The notes under the pieces were generated by a model. It saw only the letters and a program-made list of their open reading frames with translations. It was not told where the DNA came from and did no database searches. The translations under genes were made by a program, and so were the position numbers. Shown here in pieces: positions 53,078 through 62,760 of a DNA stretch of 64,000 nucleotides (position 1 is its first letter; every line of letters starts with the position of its first letter). Origin of the DNA: Methylorubrum suomiense (lineage in GTDB: Bacteria > Pseudomonadota > Alphaproteobacteria > Rhizobiales > Beijerinckiaceae); assembly GCF_022179765.1 (NCBI RefSeq), contig NZ_BPRE01000003.1, forward strand, positions 310,001 through 374,000, in the 5' to 3' direction.

Positions 53078-54132
53078 GACGAGGCCTCCTCCAGGGCGGG
53101 GTTCGCTCCCGGATCGGGCTCGGCCTCGCCGTCGTCGCCATACCCGAGGAGATGCAGCGGCTTGGCGCGGATGCCTTGCGTGCCGCACCAATGCACCAGC
53201 GCGTCCTCCTGCCCGTGCGTCACCCACACTTCCTCGGCGCCGGTGTCGCGGATGGTGCGGCAGAGATCCGGCCAGTCCGAATGGTCGGAGATGACGAGGG
53301 GCAGCTCGACGCCCTTCTGGCGGGCACGGGCCCGCACCCGCATCCAGCCCGAGGCGAAGGCGGTGACCGGATCGGGGAATTTGCGCGACCAGAGATCCTG
53401 GATCGAGGAGGGCGGGCACAGCACGATGGCGCCGTGCAGGTCCTTGCGCTCGGCGGCCACCACCTTCGGCGTCTCCCCGAGCGGGATGCCTTCGTCCTTG
53501 TAGAGGGCCGTCAGCCGTTCCATGGCGCCGTGCAGGTGGATCGGCCGGTCCCAGCCCTCCTCCCGCAGCAGCGCCATCACCCGCTGCGCCTTGCCCAGCG
53601 CGTAGGCGCCGACGATGTGGGCGCGCTCGGGGAAGAGTTTGACGGAGTCCAGAAGCTTGCGGACCTCGTCCCGCGTGTCGGGATGGCGGAACACCGGCAG
53701 GCCGAAGGTCGCCTCGGTGATGAACACATCGCAGGGCACCACCTCGAAGGGCAGGCAGGTCGGATCGGGCGCACGCTTGTAATCGCCGGAGACGACGATC
53801 CGCCCGCCTTCCCCCTCGATGGCGATCTGCGCCGAGCCGAGCACGTGGCCGGCGGGGGCGAAGAACACGGTGACGTCGCCGATGCGCATGCGCTTGCCCA
53901 GCGGCGCCTCCTCGCGCCGGCGACAAAAATCCTCGCCGTAGCGGGTCGCCATGATGCGCAGCGTCTGGTCCGTCGCCAGCACGGAGCCGTGACCGGCGCG
54001 GGCGTGGTCGGCATGCCCATGGGTGATGAGCGCCCGTTCCACCGGCCGGGTCGGATCGACGTGGAAGCGCCCGAGCGGGCAGTAGAGCCCTTCCCGCGTG
54101 AGGGTGAGGAGATCGGAGGCGCGCTGCGGCAT
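53074..54132 (-). CDS. Ligase-associated exonuclease (MBL-fold, SNM1/CPSF-like)
   Basis: The 352-residue protein has a metallo-beta-lactamase domain with THGHADH (His38, His40, Asp42, His43), VVSGDYKR, FGLPVFRHP and a late HSDWPDL, the SNM1/Artemis-type arrangement. It should be a Zn-dependent 5'-3' exonuclease on DNA ends. It is the first gene of a coupled exonuclease-ligase-YjbQ operon. The start at 54132 gives MPQRASD; there is no clear ribosome binding site. A TPR-methyltransferase gene is divergent 51 bases away. Confidence 0.92.
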   Translation of the reverse strand: MPQRASDLLTLTREGLYCPLGRFHVDPTRPVERALITHGHADHARAGHGSVLATDQTLRIMATRYGEDFCRRREEAPLGKRMRIGDVTVFFAPAGHVLGSAQIAIEGEGGRIVVSGDYKRAPDPTCLPFEVVPCDVFITEATFGLPVFRHPDTRDEVRKLLDSVKLFPERAHIVGAYALGKAQRVMALLREEGWDRPIHLHGAMERLTALYKDEGIPLGETPKVVAAERKDLHGAIVLCPPSSIQDLWSRKFPDPVTAFASGWMRVRARARQKGVELPLVISDHSDWPDLCRTIRDTGAEEVWVTHGQEDALVHWCGTQGIRAKPLHLLGYGDDGEAEPDPGANPALEEASS

Positions 54133-54183
54133 CCGACGGGATATAGGGCGCCCATCCGCGCTTCCTCGATCCTTCCCGCACCG

Positions 54184-55146
54184 ATGTCGCATCAGCGCTC
54201 CTCCGGAAACCTCCTCGCCGACCGCCGCTACGCCTATGCCGAGGCATGCTTGGCCGAGGGCGACCCTGCGGCGGCCGCCGATCTGGCCGCACAGGTGCTG
54301 GAGATCGCCCCGGATTTCGCCCCCGCCTGGGACCTCGTCGGCCGTGCGCGGGCGGCGTCCTTCGCCGATGGCGGCGACGCGGCCGACCGGGCGGCCGCTC
54401 TGGAAGCGTTCGGACGGGCGCTGGCCCTCGACCCCGAGGACGGGCTCGGCAGCCGCCTGCACCTCGCCGATCTCGGCGCCGGGGAAGCCGCCACCGCGAT
54501 CGGTCCGGCCTATGTCCGGGCCCTGTTCGAGGGCTACGCGCCGCGCTTCGAGCGCCATCTCGTCGAGGAACTCGGTTATCGCGGCCCGCAGATGATGGTC
54601 GACGCCCTCGATGCCGGTTTTGCTGCGCCGCAGCATTTCGCTCGCGCGCTCGATCTCGGCTGCGGCACCGGGCTGATGGGCCGCGCCCTCGCAGGGCGGG
54701 TCGGGCATCTGTCCGGCTGCGACCTCTCGCCGGCGATGCTGTCCCAGGCCCGCCGCACCGGGTTCTACGCGCGGCTCGTCGAGGCCGATCTCGTCGCCTT
54801 CCTCGTCGCCGAGGCGCCCGGCTCCGCCGACCTCGTCACGGCGGCGGACGTGTTCATCTATCTCGGCGACCTCGCCCCGGCCTTGTCCGGCATCGCCCGC
54901 GTCCTCGCATCGGGCGGCCACGCGGTGCTGACCGTGCAATCGCCGCCATCGTCCCGGGAAACGGGAGACGGACCGGTGCTCGGGGCCGATGGGCGTTACG
55001 CCCATCCGGATGGGGTCGTGCGGGCAGCGGCGGAGGCGTCCGGCCTCACGGTGGCCGCCGATCTCCCGGCCGCGATCCGTCGGCAGAACAGGAACGACGT
55101 TCCAGGCCGGATTTTCATCCTTCGCAAGTTCTGCACAAACACTTGA
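54184..55146 (+). CDS. TPR-domain class I SAM methyltransferase
   Basis: The 320-residue protein has a helical TPR-like N-terminus (about 10-95: AAADLAAQVLEIAPDFAPAW, EAFGRALALDPEDG) and a methyltransferase domain from about 105. The SAM-binding motif is ALDLGCGTGLMGRAL near 155, followed by CDLSPAMLSQA and VTAADVFIYLGD. The target is unknown; TPR repeats suggest a protein or peptide substrate. No ribosome binding site is clear. It is divergent from the exonuclease gene across 51 bases, in which I find no LexA-type GTTC-N7-GTTC box. Confidence 0.88.
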   Translation: MSHQRSSGNLLADRRYAYAEACLAEGDPAAAADLAAQVLEIAPDFAPAWDLVGRARAASFADGGDAADRAAALEAFGRALALDPEDGLGSRLHLADLGAGEAATAIGPAYVRALFEGYAPRFERHLVEELGYRGPQMMVDALDAGFAAPQHFARALDLGCGTGLMGRALAGRVGHLSGCDLSPAMLSQARRTGFYARLVEADLVAFLVAEAPGSADLVTAADVFIYLGDLAPALSGIARVLASGGHAVLTVQSPPSSRETGDGPVLGADGRYAHPDGVVRAAAEASGLTVAADLPAAIRRQNRNDVPGRIFILRKFCTNT

Positions 55147-55219
55147 TCGGAAGCGGCGCAATACGTGCAACCCCTCCCACGTCATACCGTTGTGTTGCGA
55201 AGCAATATCTGAGGACCCG

Positions 55220-55975
55220 ATGGCGGACGAGACGAACAAGGCCTTTCCGGCGAGCCCGGTCACACGGGTGCCCTTCGCGTTGATGCTGGCGGGATTGGCC
55301 GGAACTGCGGATTCGATCGGCTTCCTCGAATTCTCTCAGCTGTTCATGTCGTTCATGAGCGGCAACACCACCCGCTTCGGCGTCGCCGTCTCAAGCTACG
55401 ATTGGGGGGGCACCACCCGCTTCGCCAGCGTCATCGCGATCTTCTGCTTCGGCGCCTTCCTCGGCACGCTGATCGCCGCGTGGTCGGGCCGCTGGCGGCT
55501 CTCGGTGCTGCTGATCATTCAGGCCATCCTGTTCGCGATCGGACTCTACGTCCCGTTCGGCACGGACGCCTTCCCGCTCCACGCCTACCCGATCGTGCTG
55601 GCGCTCGGCATCCAGAACGCGACCCTGCAGGACGAGGCGGGCCGCAGCCTCGCCCTCACCTACGTCACCGGTACCGTGGTGCGCTTCGGCGCAGGCGTGG
55701 CCAACATCCTGCTGCACAAGCCGGCGCCGTCCTTCTGGATCCAGGCGCCGCTCTGGGGGGCGCTCAGCACCGGTGCGGTGCTCGGCGGCTTCCTGCATCA
55801 CTGGTTCGACGAGAAAGCCTTCCTGTTCCCGGCGGGCTTCGCCGCGCTCCTCGCCGTCGTCTCACTCGTCCTGTCGATCGTGCTGAAGGACACCCCCTAC
55901 GTCTCGGGCTGGGCGGCGCCGCAGCCCGACGCCCACCCGGAGGCGAAGCCCACCGCGACGGTCCCGGCGACCTGA
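55220..55975 (+). CDS. YoaK/DUF1275 family membrane protein
   Basis: The 251-residue protein has about six membrane segments and the family signatures ADSIGFLEFSQLFMSFMSGN near the N-terminus and GIQNATLQ in the middle. DUF1275 proteins are inner-membrane proteins of unknown function, sometimes near transport or envelope genes. TGAGGA precedes the ATG at 55220. It follows the methyltransferase by 73 bases and could share its transcript. Confidence 0.9.
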   Translation: MADETNKAFPASPVTRVPFALMLAGLAGTADSIGFLEFSQLFMSFMSGNTTRFGVAVSSYDWGGTTRFASVIAIFCFGAFLGTLIAAWSGRWRLSVLLIIQAILFAIGLYVPFGTDAFPLHAYPIVLALGIQNATLQDEAGRSLALTYVTGTVVRFGAGVANILLHKPAPSFWIQAPLWGALSTGAVLGGFLHHWFDEKAFLFPAGFAALLAVVSLVLSIVLKDTPYVSGWAAPQPDAHPEAKPTATVPAT

Positions 55976-55987
55976 TCGGCCTCGCTC

Positions 55988-56413
55988 CTACTCGCTGTCG
56001 CCCGGGCCGCCGCGCAGCCGCTTGATGCTGCCGCGGCGGCTCTTCGATTCGAGCCGGCGGGTCTTCGAGGCCAGGGTCGGCCGGGTCGGGCGGCGCGGGG
56101 TCGGTGGCACAGCGGCCTCGGCCACCAGGGCAGCGAGCCGCTCGCGGGCATCCGCCCGGTTGCGCTCCTGGGTGCGGAAGCGCTGGGCGTTGATCACGAG
56201 CACGCCCTCCCCCGTCAGGCGCCGTCCGGCGAGCCGCATCAGCCGCACCGCCACCGCGTCGGGCAGGCTGCGGGACCGGCGCACGTCGAAGCGCAGCTGT
56301 ACCGCCGTCGAGAGCTTGTTGACGTTCTGCCCGCCGGGACCCGAGGCGCGCACAAAGGTCTCCTCGATCTCGGATTCGTCAATTTCGATCTGCGGCGTGC
56401 AGACGAGCGCCAC
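55988..56413 (-). CDS. arfB: Alternative ribosome-rescue factor ArfB (peptidyl-tRNA hydrolase YaeJ)
   Basis: The 141-residue protein has the GGQ motif at residues 27-29 (ASGPGGQNVNKLST), followed by a basic C-terminal tail with KSRRGSIKRLRGG. ArfB enters stalled ribosomes without a stop codon, inserts the tail into the mRNA channel and releases the peptide. Length and tail fit the family. The start is GTG with GGAGGG upstream. It lies 23 bases downstream of the BolA gene on the same strand. Confidence 0.95.
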   Translation of the reverse strand: MALVCTPQIEIDESEIEETFVRASGPGGQNVNKLSTAVQLRFDVRRSRSLPDAVAVRLMRLAGRRLTGEGVLVINAQRFRTQERNRADARERLAALVAEAAVPPTPRRPTRPTLASKTRRLESKSRRGSIKRLRGGPGDSE

Positions 56414-56436
56414 GGCGCCCTCCCCTTCGATTCGCG

Positions 56437-56715
56437 TCAGCCCGCCTCGGCGGGTGTGCGGGCCCGCACCGCGAGAGCGTGCAGCCCCCGCTGGAAGGCC
56501 TGATCCAGCAGCGCATTGACCATGCGGTGACGCTCGATCCGGCTCTTGCCTTCGAAGGCCGGCGAAACGACATCCAGTCGGAAATGCGTCTCCCCCTCCG
56601 GCCGTGACCCGGAATGGCCGGCATGGAGGTGGGATTCGTCGATCACCTCCAGCGCCGTGGGGGCGAGTTCGTCGCTCACGCGCCCGGCGATCCAGTCCCT
56701 CAGGGTCTCGGTCAT
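56437..56715 (-). CDS. BolA family protein
   Basis: The 92-residue protein matches BolA: VIDESHLHAGHSG, HFRLDVVSPAFEGKSRIERH and VNALLDQAFQRGLHALAV. BolA proteins bind [2Fe-2S] clusters with monothiol glutaredoxins and affect iron and stress regulation. GGGAGGAA precedes the ATG at 56715; the longer frame to 56793 is not supported. It is the first gene of a bolA-arfB pair and is divergent from the J-domain gene. Confidence 0.95.
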   Translation of the reverse strand: MTETLRDWIAGRVSDELAPTALEVIDESHLHAGHSGSRPEGETHFRLDVVSPAFEGKSRIERHRMVNALLDQAFQRGLHALAVRARTPAEAG

Positions 56716-56853
56716 CTGGTCGGTTCCTCCCATCCCCGGATCGCCCGCAGCGCGCTTGCGCGCCGCTCGGGCGTCAAGCCCGCATCCACGCATGCGTCAT
56801 CAGGCCCGACGGCCTTGTCCGCCGCCTTGTCCGCCCCTCATAATCGGGTCGTC

Positions 56854-57546
56854 ATGGATCTCAACTCGCCCCTGTTCGACCGCATCCGCATCAAGCCGAC
56901 CTGCGACGACCCCAAGGACGGCTCCAAAGCGAGTTCGAAGGGCGGTCGCGCCGGCGCGAAGGCCAGTGCGACCACGGCCGCAGAGGCCACCTGCGAGGCG
57001 CCGGGCTGCACCGGCGCCGGGCTCTACCGCGCGCCCAAGGGGCGGCGGCACGAGGGCCAGTATTACCGCTTCTGCATCGACCACGTGCGCGCCTACAACG
57101 CCGCCTACAACTACTTCGACGGCATGAACGACGCCGCCGTCGAGGCCTATCAGAAGGACGCCATGGTCGGCCATCGCCCGACGTGGTCGATGGGCGTCAA
57201 CGCCGCGGCCGGAGCCGGCGCCGACAAGGCGGCCAAGCCGGAGGCCGAGCGCGATTGGGCCTATGCCGACCCGCTGGGCATCCTGCGGGCCAACGGCCTC
57301 GGCGGCGGCGCGCGCCGAGCGGCGCAGCCGGAGCCGCAGCGCCCGCGCCATTCGGCTGCCGTGACCAAGGCCCTCGACGTGATGGGGCTCGACGACACCG
57401 CCGACACCGCGGCGATCAAGGCCCAGTACAAGACCCTGGTGAAGCGCTTCCACCCGGATGCCAATGGCGGCGACCGGTCCTTCGAGGAGCGCCTGCGCGA
57501 CATCATCCGCGCCCACGACGTGCTGCGCGCCGCCGGGATGTGCTGA
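56854..57546 (+). CDS. J-domain protein with C-terminal DnaJ module
   Basis: The 230-residue protein has a C-terminal J domain (about 168-230) with the HPD motif in KRFHPDANGG, and an N-terminal region with CEAPGCTGAGLYRAP and YYRFCIDHVRAYN. The two Cys pairs and His suggest a metal site. The J domain should stimulate an Hsp70 ATPase. This architecture with J domain at the C-terminus recurs in alphaproteobacteria. It is divergent from bolA with 138 bases between the starts. Confidence 0.9.
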   Translation: MDLNSPLFDRIRIKPTCDDPKDGSKASSKGGRAGAKASATTAAEATCEAPGCTGAGLYRAPKGRRHEGQYYRFCIDHVRAYNAAYNYFDGMNDAAVEAYQKDAMVGHRPTWSMGVNAAAGAGADKAAKPEAERDWAYADPLGILRANGLGGGARRAAQPEPQRPRHSAAVTKALDVMGLDDTADTAAIKAQYKTLVKRFHPDANGGDRSFEERLRDIIRAHDVLRAAGMC

Positions 57547-57793
57547 CGCCGTGCCGGCGGGGCGGCACGAAGGATGCACGCAGCGCTGGGCTCTTCGGCC
57601 CGCATGGGGCGGACATTCGGCGCCGGGCTCCTATATCGCCGCGGAGCGCCTGTATCTGTTACCCCGCTGTTCCCCCTTGGCGATGCCGAGGGCCGGCGAT
57701 TAAGGAAGACGGCCCCCCGGCCGATGCGTTGACGATCCCAACACGAGTCAAAGTGCGATCGCGCCGGGCCCGACGCCCCCGCCGGTCGCTCCG

Positions 57794-58789
57794 ATGAGGT
57801 CCCGTATGCTGTCCGACGAAACGCCCGCTTCCCTGCCCGACCGTCAGGTCTCCGTCCGCGAGGTGTTCGGCATCGACCTCGACCTCAAGGTTCCGGCCTA
57901 TTCCGAGGCCGAGGAGCATGTGCCGGACCTGGACCCGGACTACATCTTCGACCGGGAGACGACGCTGTCGATCCTGGCGGGCTTCGCGCGCAACCGCCGC
58001 GTCATGGTCACGGGCTATCACGGCACCGGCAAGTCCACCCATATCGAGCAGGTCGCCGCGCGCCTGAACTGGCCCTGCATCCGGATCAACCTCGACAGCC
58101 ACGTCTCGCGCGTCGACCTCGTCGGCAAGGACGCCATCGTCCTCAAGGACGGCAAGCAGGTCACCGCCTTCCAGGACGGCATCCTGCCCTGGGCGCTGCA
58201 GAACAACGTGGCGCTGGTCTTCGACGAATACGATGCCGGCCGCCCGGACGTGATGTTCGTGATCCAGCGCGTGCTGGAACTGTCGGGCCGTCTGACGCTG
58301 CTCGACCAGAAGCGGGTGATCCGCCCGCATCCGGGCTTCCGCCTGTTCGCCACCGCCAACACCGTGGGCCTGGGCGACACCTCCGGCCTCTATCACGGCA
58401 CGCAGCAGATCAACCAGGGCCAGATGGACCGCTGGTCGATCGTCACCACGCTCAACTACCTGCCGCACGACCGCGAGGTCGACATCGTGCTCTCGAAGGC
58501 GACGCACTATCAGGGCGAGGGCGGGCGCGACACGGTGAGCCGGATGGTCCGCGTGGCCGACCTCACCCGCAACGCCTTCATGAATGGCGACCTCTCCACC
58601 GTGATGAGCCCGCGCACGGTCATCACCTGGGCCGAGAACGCCGACATTTTCCGCGATATCGGGTTCGCGTTCCGCGTGACGTTCCTCAACAAGTGCGACG
58701 AGCTGGAGCGGCCCCTGGTGGCCGAGTTCTACCAGCGCGCCTTCGGCAAGGAGTTGCCCGAGAGCGCTCTGAACGTCGCGCTGAGCTGA
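57794..58789 (+). CDS. cobS: Cobaltochelatase subunit CobS
   Basis: The 331-residue AAA+ ATPase has Walker A GYHGTGKS (74-81), Walker [10 protein letters not shown] and the sensor [11 protein letters not shown]. CobS and CobT form the ATPase ring that works with CobN to insert cobalt into hydrogenobyrinic acid a,c-diamide in aerobic B12 synthesis. The ATG at 57794 is used; ATG at 57806 (MLSDETPA), preceded by GAGGT, is an equally good start. CobT follows by 72 bases. I find no cobalamin riboswitch in the 247-base upstream gap, which otherwise has only a weak GC-rich hairpin near 57550. Confidence 0.96.
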   Translation: MRSRMLSDETPASLPDRQVSVREVFGIDLDLKVPAYSEAEEHVPDLDPDYIFDRETTLSILAGFARNRRVMVTGYHGTGKSTHIEQVAARLNWPCIRINLDSHVSRVDLVGKDAIVLKDGKQVTAFQDGILPWALQNNVALVFDEYDAGRPDVMFVIQRVLELSGRLTLLDQKRVIRPHPGFRLFATANTVGLGDTSGLYHGTQQINQGQMDRWSIVTTLNYLPHDREVDIVLSKATHYQGEGGRDTVSRMVRVADLTRNAFMNGDLSTVMSPRTVITWAENADIFRDIGFAFRVTFLNKCDELERPLVAEFYQRAFGKELPESALNVALS

Positions 58790-58861
58790 GGACGGTCGCG
58801 GGCTTGGCCCGCGAACGTTTCGAGGCGCTCCCCGCTCGAATGCCGGTGAACCTGTAACGCC

Positions 58862-60772
58862 ATGGCCCTGACCAACCGCAACAAGTCCGGTGAGCGCAAG
58901 GAACCCGGTGCCGAGCCGCTGAAGCGCTCGGTGGCCGGCTGCCTGCGCGCCATCGCCAAGCGGCCGGAGATCGAGGTCACCTATGCGAGCGATCGGCCGG
59001 CCCTGATCGGCGACAAGGCGCGCCTGCCGGAGCCGACCCGGCGGCTGACCGCCGAGGATGCCGCGATCCTGCGCGGCCATTCCGACTCGATGGCCCTGCG
59101 GCTCGGTTGCCACGACATCGGTGTCCACCGCCGCCTGGCTCCCGAGAATGCCGCCGCGCGCGCCGTCTACGACGCCGTCGAGCAGGCCCGCGTCGAGGCG
59201 ATCGGCTCCCGCCGCCTCGCGGGCGTGGCCTCCAACATCACGGCGATGCTCGAAGACCGCTATCACCGTGGCGGAAAGTACGAAAACATCACCGACCGGG
59301 CCGACGCGCCGATGGAGGACGCCGTCGCCCTGATGGTGCGCGAGCGACTCACCGGTCAGGCGCCGCCGCCGGCCGCCGCCCGGATCGTCGAGCTGTGGCG
59401 CGACCACATCGAGGCGCGGGCGGGGAAGAATCTCGACGGCCTGCTGGGCTCGATCGAGAACCAGCGCGGCTTCGCCCGCTCGGTGCGCGACCTGCTCTCC
59501 TCCCTCGACATGGCCGACGAGACGCCCCTCGACCAGGACGACGAGACCGACGAGGACGAGAACCAGTCCCAGGACGACGAGCAGAGCCCGAGCGAGGGCG
59601 AGGCCGAGGAGAAGTCGCAGGGCGACCGTGCCGAGATCGAGGTGACCGACGAGTCCGCCGACGAGTTGGAGGAAGGCGCTACCGAATCCGCCGACGCGCC
59701 TTCGGGGGAATTGCCGGAAGAGGCGGAGGACGCGGAATCGGAGGAGGCCTCCGAATCCTGGCGCCCGCCGACCAGCCGCGGCAACGAGCGTACCGGTCCG
59801 GATTACCGGGTCTACAACCCGCGCTTCGACGAGGTCATCGAGGCGGAGGAACTGTGCGATGCCGAGGAACTGACGCGCCTGCGCAGCTATCTCGACAAGC
59901 AACTCGCCCATCTCCAGGGTGTGGTCGGGCGCCTGGCCAACCGGCTCCAGCGCCGCCTGCTGGCACAGCAGAGCCGGGCTTGGGAATTCGATCTGGAGGA
60001 AGGCCAGCTCGATCCGGCCCGCCTCGTGCGTGTCGTCATCGACCCGTTCCAGCCCCTCTCGTTCAAGCGCGAGAAGGACACAGACTTTCGCGATACCGTC
60101 GTCACGCTGCTCCTCGACAATTCGGGCTCGATGCGCGGACGCCCGATCACGGTCGCGGCGACCTGCGCCGACATCCTGGCCCGGACCCTGGAGCGCTGCG
60201 GCGTGAAGGTGGAGATCCTGGGCTTCACCACCCGCGCCTGGAAGGGCGGCCAGAGCCGCGAGGCGTGGCTGGCCGGCGGCAAGCCGGGCAATCCCGGTCG
60301 CCTGAACGACCTGCGCCACATCATCTACAAGAGCGCCGACGCGCCCTGGCGCCGGGCGCGCAAGAACCTCGGGCTGATGATGCGCGAGGGGTTGCTCAAG
60401 GAGAACATCGACGGCGAGGCCCTGGATTGGGCGCACAAGCGCCTGCTCGCCCGTCCCGAGCAGCGCCGCATCCTGATGGTGATCTCCGACGGTGCGCCGG
60501 TCGACGATTCGACGCTCTCGGTGAACCCCGGCAACTACCTCGAGCGCCACCTGCGCTACATGATCGAGGAGATCGAGACCCGCTCACCCGTGGAATTGCT
60601 GGCCATCGGCATCGGCCACGACGTGACGCGCTACTATCGCCGTGCGGTGACGATCATCGATGCCGAGGAACTCGGCGGGGCGATGACCGAGAAGCTGGCG
60701 GAGCTGTTCGAAGAGAATGCGAACGGTGGGCGCATGGCGCCCGCGCCGCGGCGTGCGGCCGGGGGGCGCTGA
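58862..60772 (+). CDS. cobT: Cobaltochelatase subunit CobT
   Basis: The 636-residue protein has the CobT N-terminal region, a long acidic stretch (about 215-300: [18 protein letters not shown]) and a C-terminal von Willebrand A domain with the MIDAS motif [10 protein letters not shown] near residue 418. It partners with CobS in the cobaltochelatase complex in the cytoplasm. CobN is not in the window. No ribosome binding site precedes the ATG, so it may be translated by coupling or re-initiation after cobS. Confidence 0.96.
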   Translation: MALTNRNKSGERKEPGAEPLKRSVAGCLRAIAKRPEIEVTYASDRPALIGDKARLPEPTRRLTAEDAAILRGHSDSMALRLGCHDIGVHRRLAPENAAARAVYDAVEQARVEAIGSRRLAGVASNITAMLEDRYHRGGKYENITDRADAPMEDAVALMVRERLTGQAPPPAAARIVELWRDHIEARAGKNLDGLLGSIENQRGFARSVRDLLSSLDMADETPLDQDDETDEDENQSQDDEQSPSEGEAEEKSQGDRAEIEVTDESADELEEGATESADAPSGELPEEAEDAESEEASESWRPPTSRGNERTGPDYRVYNPRFDEVIEAEELCDAEELTRLRSYLDKQLAHLQGVVGRLANRLQRRLLAQQSRAWEFDLEEGQLDPARLVRVVIDPFQPLSFKREKDTDFRDTVVTLLLDNSGSMRGRPITVAATCADILARTLERCGVKVEILGFTTRAWKGGQSREAWLAGGKPGNPGRLNDLRHIIYKSADAPWRRARKNLGLMMREGLLKENIDGEALDWAHKRLLARPEQRRILMVISDGAPVDDSTLSVNPGNYLERHLRYMIEEIETRSPVELLAIGIGHDVTRYYRRAVTIIDAEELGGAMTEKLAELFEENANGGRMAPAPRRAAGGR

Positions 60773-60796
60773 AGCGTCCTCTCACCCCACCCACCC

Positions 60797-60904
60797 CCTC
60801 ATCCTGAGCTGCTGCGCAGCAGCCTCGAAAGAAGGCTCCAGCGGATCGCGCGGTCCCTGGCGCCCTCCTTCGAGGCCCGCTGACGCGAGTACCTCAGGAT
60901 GAGG
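60797..60904. repeat. Intergenic palindromic repeat, copy B
   Basis: Perfect 12-bp outer arms CCTCATCCTGAG (60797-60808) and CTCAGGATGAGG (60893-60904) bound a nested palindrome with CTGCTGCGCAGCAG and CCTCGAAAGAAGG arms. It shares the 16-base core TCCAGCGGATCGCGCG (60837-60852) with copy A. It lies between the convergent cobT and substrate-binding protein genes. Confidence 0.75.
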
Positions 60905-60926
60905 TCGTCGGGTGACGCAGTGGCGC

Positions 60927-61859
60927 TCAGAACGGGCTTACCGGAAAGAAGCGCAGGTACAGCTCGGCGTATTTTCCGTCGTCCCACACCCTCTGGAGCG
61001 CGTCGTCGAGCGCCCGCGACAGGGCCGCATCCTCGGTCCGCGTCACGAGGCCGATGCCCTCGCCGAAATAGCGATTCTCCAGGTAGTCGCCGCCGATGAA
61101 GGCGCAGCAGCTCTCCGAATCCTGGCCGTTGAACCACAGCGCGAGGTTGAGCCCGTCGGCGAACAGGTAGGCGACCTCGCCGCGTTTCAGCGCGCCTTGC
61201 GCGGTCGCGAGGTCGGGAAACGTCTTGCGCACGGCGTTGGGGAAATAAGCCTTGAGATAGGCCTCGTGCGCGCTGCCCTCGACCGCGCCGACGTTCCGCT
61301 CGGCCAGTGCGGTCGCGGAGGGAATGGGCAGGTCGGCGCCCTGGCGCACGGCGAAGCGGGCCGGCCAGCGGAAATAGGGCCGCGTCGCGAGGAAGCGGGC
61401 CCGCAGGGACGGCGTCAATGGCACAGCGGCAGCGACCACGTCGCCCTGCTTGTCGGCGAGGGCGTCGAGCAGCGTGTCGAAGCGGCGGGCCTGGACCGTG
61501 CAGGCGATCGTGAGGCGCTCGCAGACGGCCCGGGCGAGTTCGACGGAGAAGCCCGTGGGCGTCCCGTCCGGGCCGGCGAAATGCAGCGGCGGGAATTCGT
61601 CGTCGGTCATGAAGCGCACCGCCCGACCGGTCTGCGGGGCATCCACCCGCTCGCCGCGGGCGCGGGGATTCCAGAAGTTCGGAATCGTGACGGAGGGCGC
61701 CGCGGCGGCGGGCGCCGGGGGCAGCTGTTGCGCCTGGGCCACGTCCGCCACAAGAAAGTTAACACAGATTAACAAAGCGCGTTTCAACCCACGCGGGTGC
61801 CTTGACGCGCGGGTCGAGCCGGTGGAGCGATCAGCATGCGTGGAGAGGTCTCGGCCCAT
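60927..61859 (-). CDS. Periplasmic substrate-binding protein (SBP_bac_3 type)
   Basis: The 310-residue protein has an N-terminal basic stretch then a hydrophobic segment (LKRALLICVNFLVADVAQAQ, likely signal peptide), a Pro/Ala linker and a two-lobed solute-binding domain: GTPTGFSVELARAVCERL, GDVVAAAVPLTPSLRARF, then YLFADGLNLALWF and a C-terminal WDDGKYAELYLRFFP. This is the polar amino acid-type binding fold. No ABC permease genes are adjacent, so it may work with a remote transporter or as a sensor. GGGAGAGG precedes the ATG at 61859. Confidence 0.88.
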   Translation of the reverse strand: MGRDLSTHADRSTGSTRASRHPRGLKRALLICVNFLVADVAQAQQLPPAPAAAAPSVTIPNFWNPRARGERVDAPQTGRAVRFMTDDEFPPLHFAGPDGTPTGFSVELARAVCERLTIACTVQARRFDTLLDALADKQGDVVAAAVPLTPSLRARFLATRPYFRWPARFAVRQGADLPIPSATALAERNVGAVEGSAHEAYLKAYFPNAVRKTFPDLATAQGALKRGEVAYLFADGLNLALWFNGQDSESCCAFIGGDYLENRYFGEGIGLVTRTEDAALSRALDDALQRVWDDGKYAELYLRFFPVSPF

Positions 61860-61922
61860 GCCTCTCCCTAGCACGGCGCGGGCCCGCAGGGAGCCGCCGC
61901 CCTGTCCCACCTCGCGAGATCG

Positions 61923-62717
61923 ATGCCGCTGCCTGCGGAGATCGCCTTCCTGGCGGGCCGCGTTCCGCCCGCCACCCTGAACCGGGCCGCCGCTCTCGCG
62001 CGGGATCTCGGCACCGACGCCGCGACCGTGCTCCTCAATGAGGGGTGGATCGCCGAGGACGCGTTCTATCGTGCCCTGGCCTACCGGCTCGACACCGAGT
62101 TCCTGGATCACGCCATTCCGCTCGGCGACGGCCTGTGCTACCGCCAAGCGGTCGCGGCCGGCGCGGCGCCCCTCGCCTGCGGGCACACCAGAAAGCTCGT
62201 CGCCGCGCCGCGCGGATACGCCGTCGCCCGGCTGATCGAGGCGGCGGAGCGCCTGGAGGGCCCGCCCGCCATCACCTCGCCGACGCGCCTGCGGGAGGCG
62301 GTCTTCGCCCAGTGCGGCCAAGCGATCGCGGAGGAGGCCGCCGACGGGCTTGCCCGGCATCGCCCGGAATGGTCGTGCCGGCCCGGGCCGCAGACCGTCG
62401 ACCTGACGCTCGCCGGCCTCGTCCTCGCCCTCGTGGTCCTGTTGACGCGATTGCCGACCCTGACGAGCCTCGTGCTGCTGGCCCTGATCCAGGCGGCCAT
62501 GCTGGCGCTCCTCACCGTCCGCCTCGCGGCGGTCGGGATCGCGACGACCGAGGCGCCGGAATCCGCCCCCGATGCGCTCCTTCCCGACGCGGCGCTGCCG
62601 ACCTACACGGTGCTGGTGGCGCTCTTCCGCGAGGCCGCGGTGGTGCCGCGGCTGGTTCGGGCGCTCGGCCGGATCGATTATCCGGTATTATGCAGCAACC
62701 TCACCCAAAAGCGTTGA
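61923..62717 (+). pseudogene. Glycosyltransferase gene truncated by an inserted element
   Basis: The frame encodes a GspE-N-like domain (about 1-140), two hydrophobic segments (about 160-205, LAGLVLALVVLLTRLP) and the beginning of a glycosyltransferase 2 domain (TYTVLVALFREAAVVPRLVR). After DYP, at about 62,684, the sequence changes to VLCSNLTQKR and stops. A normal protein of this type continues for hundreds of residues, so the catalytic domain has been cut off. The junction coincides with a sharp fall in GC. It is divergent from the substrate-binding protein gene. Confidence 0.8.
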
Positions 62718-62760
62718 GGTGAGATTTTTAACAGAGAATGCGGCGTTTTGTCTCAAAAAG

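Noticed and set aside
54133..54183. SOS (LexA) box for the exonuclease-ligase operon
   Set aside because: No GTTC-N7-GTTC motif occurs in the divergent gap.
51365..54292. Single 975-codon minus-strand frame suggesting a ligase-nuclease fusion
   Set aside because: The conserved nuclease protein lies in another frame and ends at the GTGA overlap; the upstream part of the ligase frame is a shadow of the nuclease.
57547..57793. Cobalamin riboswitch before cobS
   Set aside because: I could not find the conserved B12-box sequence or its helices; only a weak hairpin and a TTGAC/GTCAA dyad are present.
62600..62760. tRNA gene or attachment site at the island edge
   Set aside because: No cloverleaf or tRNA 3' end is seen; the junction lies inside a protein gene.
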